NCBI GenBank assembly: GCA_013375405.1
Contig: JABXJU010000253.1
Coordinates: 1-5,565, forward strand
Reading direction: 5' to 3'
DNA: 5,565 nt
DNA from: Candidatus Helarchaeota archaeon
GTDB lineage: Archaea; Asgardarchaeota; Lokiarchaeia; Helarchaeales; HEL-GB-A
Shown here piece by piece: positions 5,169-5,565 of this stretch. Position numbers and translations under genes: made by a program. Positions within the stretch are counted from its first letter, which is position 1, and each line of letters opens with the position of its first letter. The notes under the pieces were generated by a model. It worked only from the letters and a program-made list of their open reading frames with translations. It was not told where the DNA came from and did not search any database.

Positions 5169-5565
5169 ATGGGTTCGATGAGTTTTGCAAAAGAAAGTTT
5201 ATACGGAGTTACCCGGTATAATCCCTCGAGGGCATACAATGGCTATACCTTGTTTGCTCCCTTGGCAGATTTTTTCGTTTGGTTGATTGATATGCAAGGA
5301 AGAGTTGTGCATCGTTGGAAGATGCCCTACACACCAGGACAGCAGGGGATCCTCCTTTCCAATGGCAATCTTCTTTACCTGGGGAGAACTGAAACTCATA
5401 AAGGACCAGAGCAACATCTGGGAGGCTACAGCGGAATGATACTTGAGGTAGATTGGGATGGCAACGTACTATGGGAGTATGAGAATGACTATATTCACCA
5501 TGATTTCTGGCGGAAGGATAACGACAATACCTTAATTATCAGGTGGTACGGTATGATGCCAGAGG
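5169..5565 (+). CDS. ASST-like (arylsulfotransferase family) beta-propeller protein, N-terminal part, 3' end outside window
   Basis: The frame stays open to the last base, giving 132 codons of an incomplete gene. The protein opens with YGVTRYNPSRAYNGYTLFAP (12-31), then repeats a propeller-like unit. One is VWLIDMQGRVVHRWKMPY followed by GQQGILLSNGNLLYLGR; the next is ILEVDWDGNVLWEYEND, then YIHHDFWRKDNDNTLII. This 'D-x-x-G-x-V-x-x-W ... H-x-x-x ... N-G-N-x-L' rhythm is typical of the bacterial ASST family, whose characterised members transfer sulfate between phenolic compounds using a catalytic His, not identifiable in this fragment. There is no signal peptide, unlike periplasmic E. coli-type ASST, so a cytoplasmic site is expected. 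AAAGGAG at 5156-5162 lies six bases before the ATG at 5169 and favours it over the second ATG at 5178. The gene is probably a paralogue of the one ending at 240. Family is fairly sure; substrate and reaction are unknown. Confidence 0.8.
   Translation, partial: MGSMSFAKESLYGVTRYNPSRAYNGYTLFAPLADFFVWLIDMQGRVVHRWKMPYTPGQQGILLSNGNLLYLGRTETHKGPEQHLGGYSGMILEVDWDGNVLWEYENDYIHHDFWRKDNDNTLIIRWYGMMPE

Noticed and set aside
5199..5417. Minus-strand open frame opposite the second ASST-like gene
   Set aside because: The + strand frame has clear propeller motifs and an SD; the reverse frame has neither.
1..5565. CRISPR arrays, tRNA or rRNA genes, insertion sequences
   Set aside because: No regularly spaced repeats, cloverleaf-like segments, rRNA signatures or transposase-like frames were seen.

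Overview
This is a bacterial window of roughly 40% GC by eye, rich in AGA and ATA codons. All recognisable genes lie on the + strand. The solute-binding protein has a signal peptidase I-type export signal and no lipobox. That hints at a diderm (two-membrane) bacterium with a periplasm, but nothing here identifies a lineage.

Layout: (1) 1-240 is the 3' end of an arylsulfotransferase (ASST)-like beta-propeller gene. (2) 241-466 is a non-coding leader containing an orphan Shine-Dalgarno, a purine/pyrimidine inverted repeat and a candidate operator. (3) 467-3560 is a carbohydrate-type ABC importer: a family 1 binding protein, a MalF-like permease and a MalG-like permease, with no ATPase. A perfect 17-bp inverted repeat lies between the binding protein and the first permease and overlaps the longest possible start of that permease. 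(4) 3615-4988 encodes a soluble sulfatase-fold hydrolase in which the usual formylglycine Cys/Ser position is Thr49. (5) 4989-5168 is an intergenic region carrying a second copy of the operator-like motif. (6) 5169 to the window end is the N-terminal third or so of a second ASST-like gene.

How the genes may work together (inference): the importer brings a sugar-like or other small substrate into the cytoplasm, where a sulfatase-fold enzyme and an ASST-like propeller protein, both without signal peptides, act on it. The same 11-bp near-palindrome lies upstream of both the transporter operon and the second ASST-like gene, which suggests common control. The Thr nucleophile argues against a conventional formylglycine sulfatase and leaves phosphoryl chemistry, or an unknown reaction, as the better guess. 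The most interesting points are the Thr-type sulfatase-fold enzyme, the two ASST-like genes flanking the cassette, the intercistronic palindrome and the shared motif.
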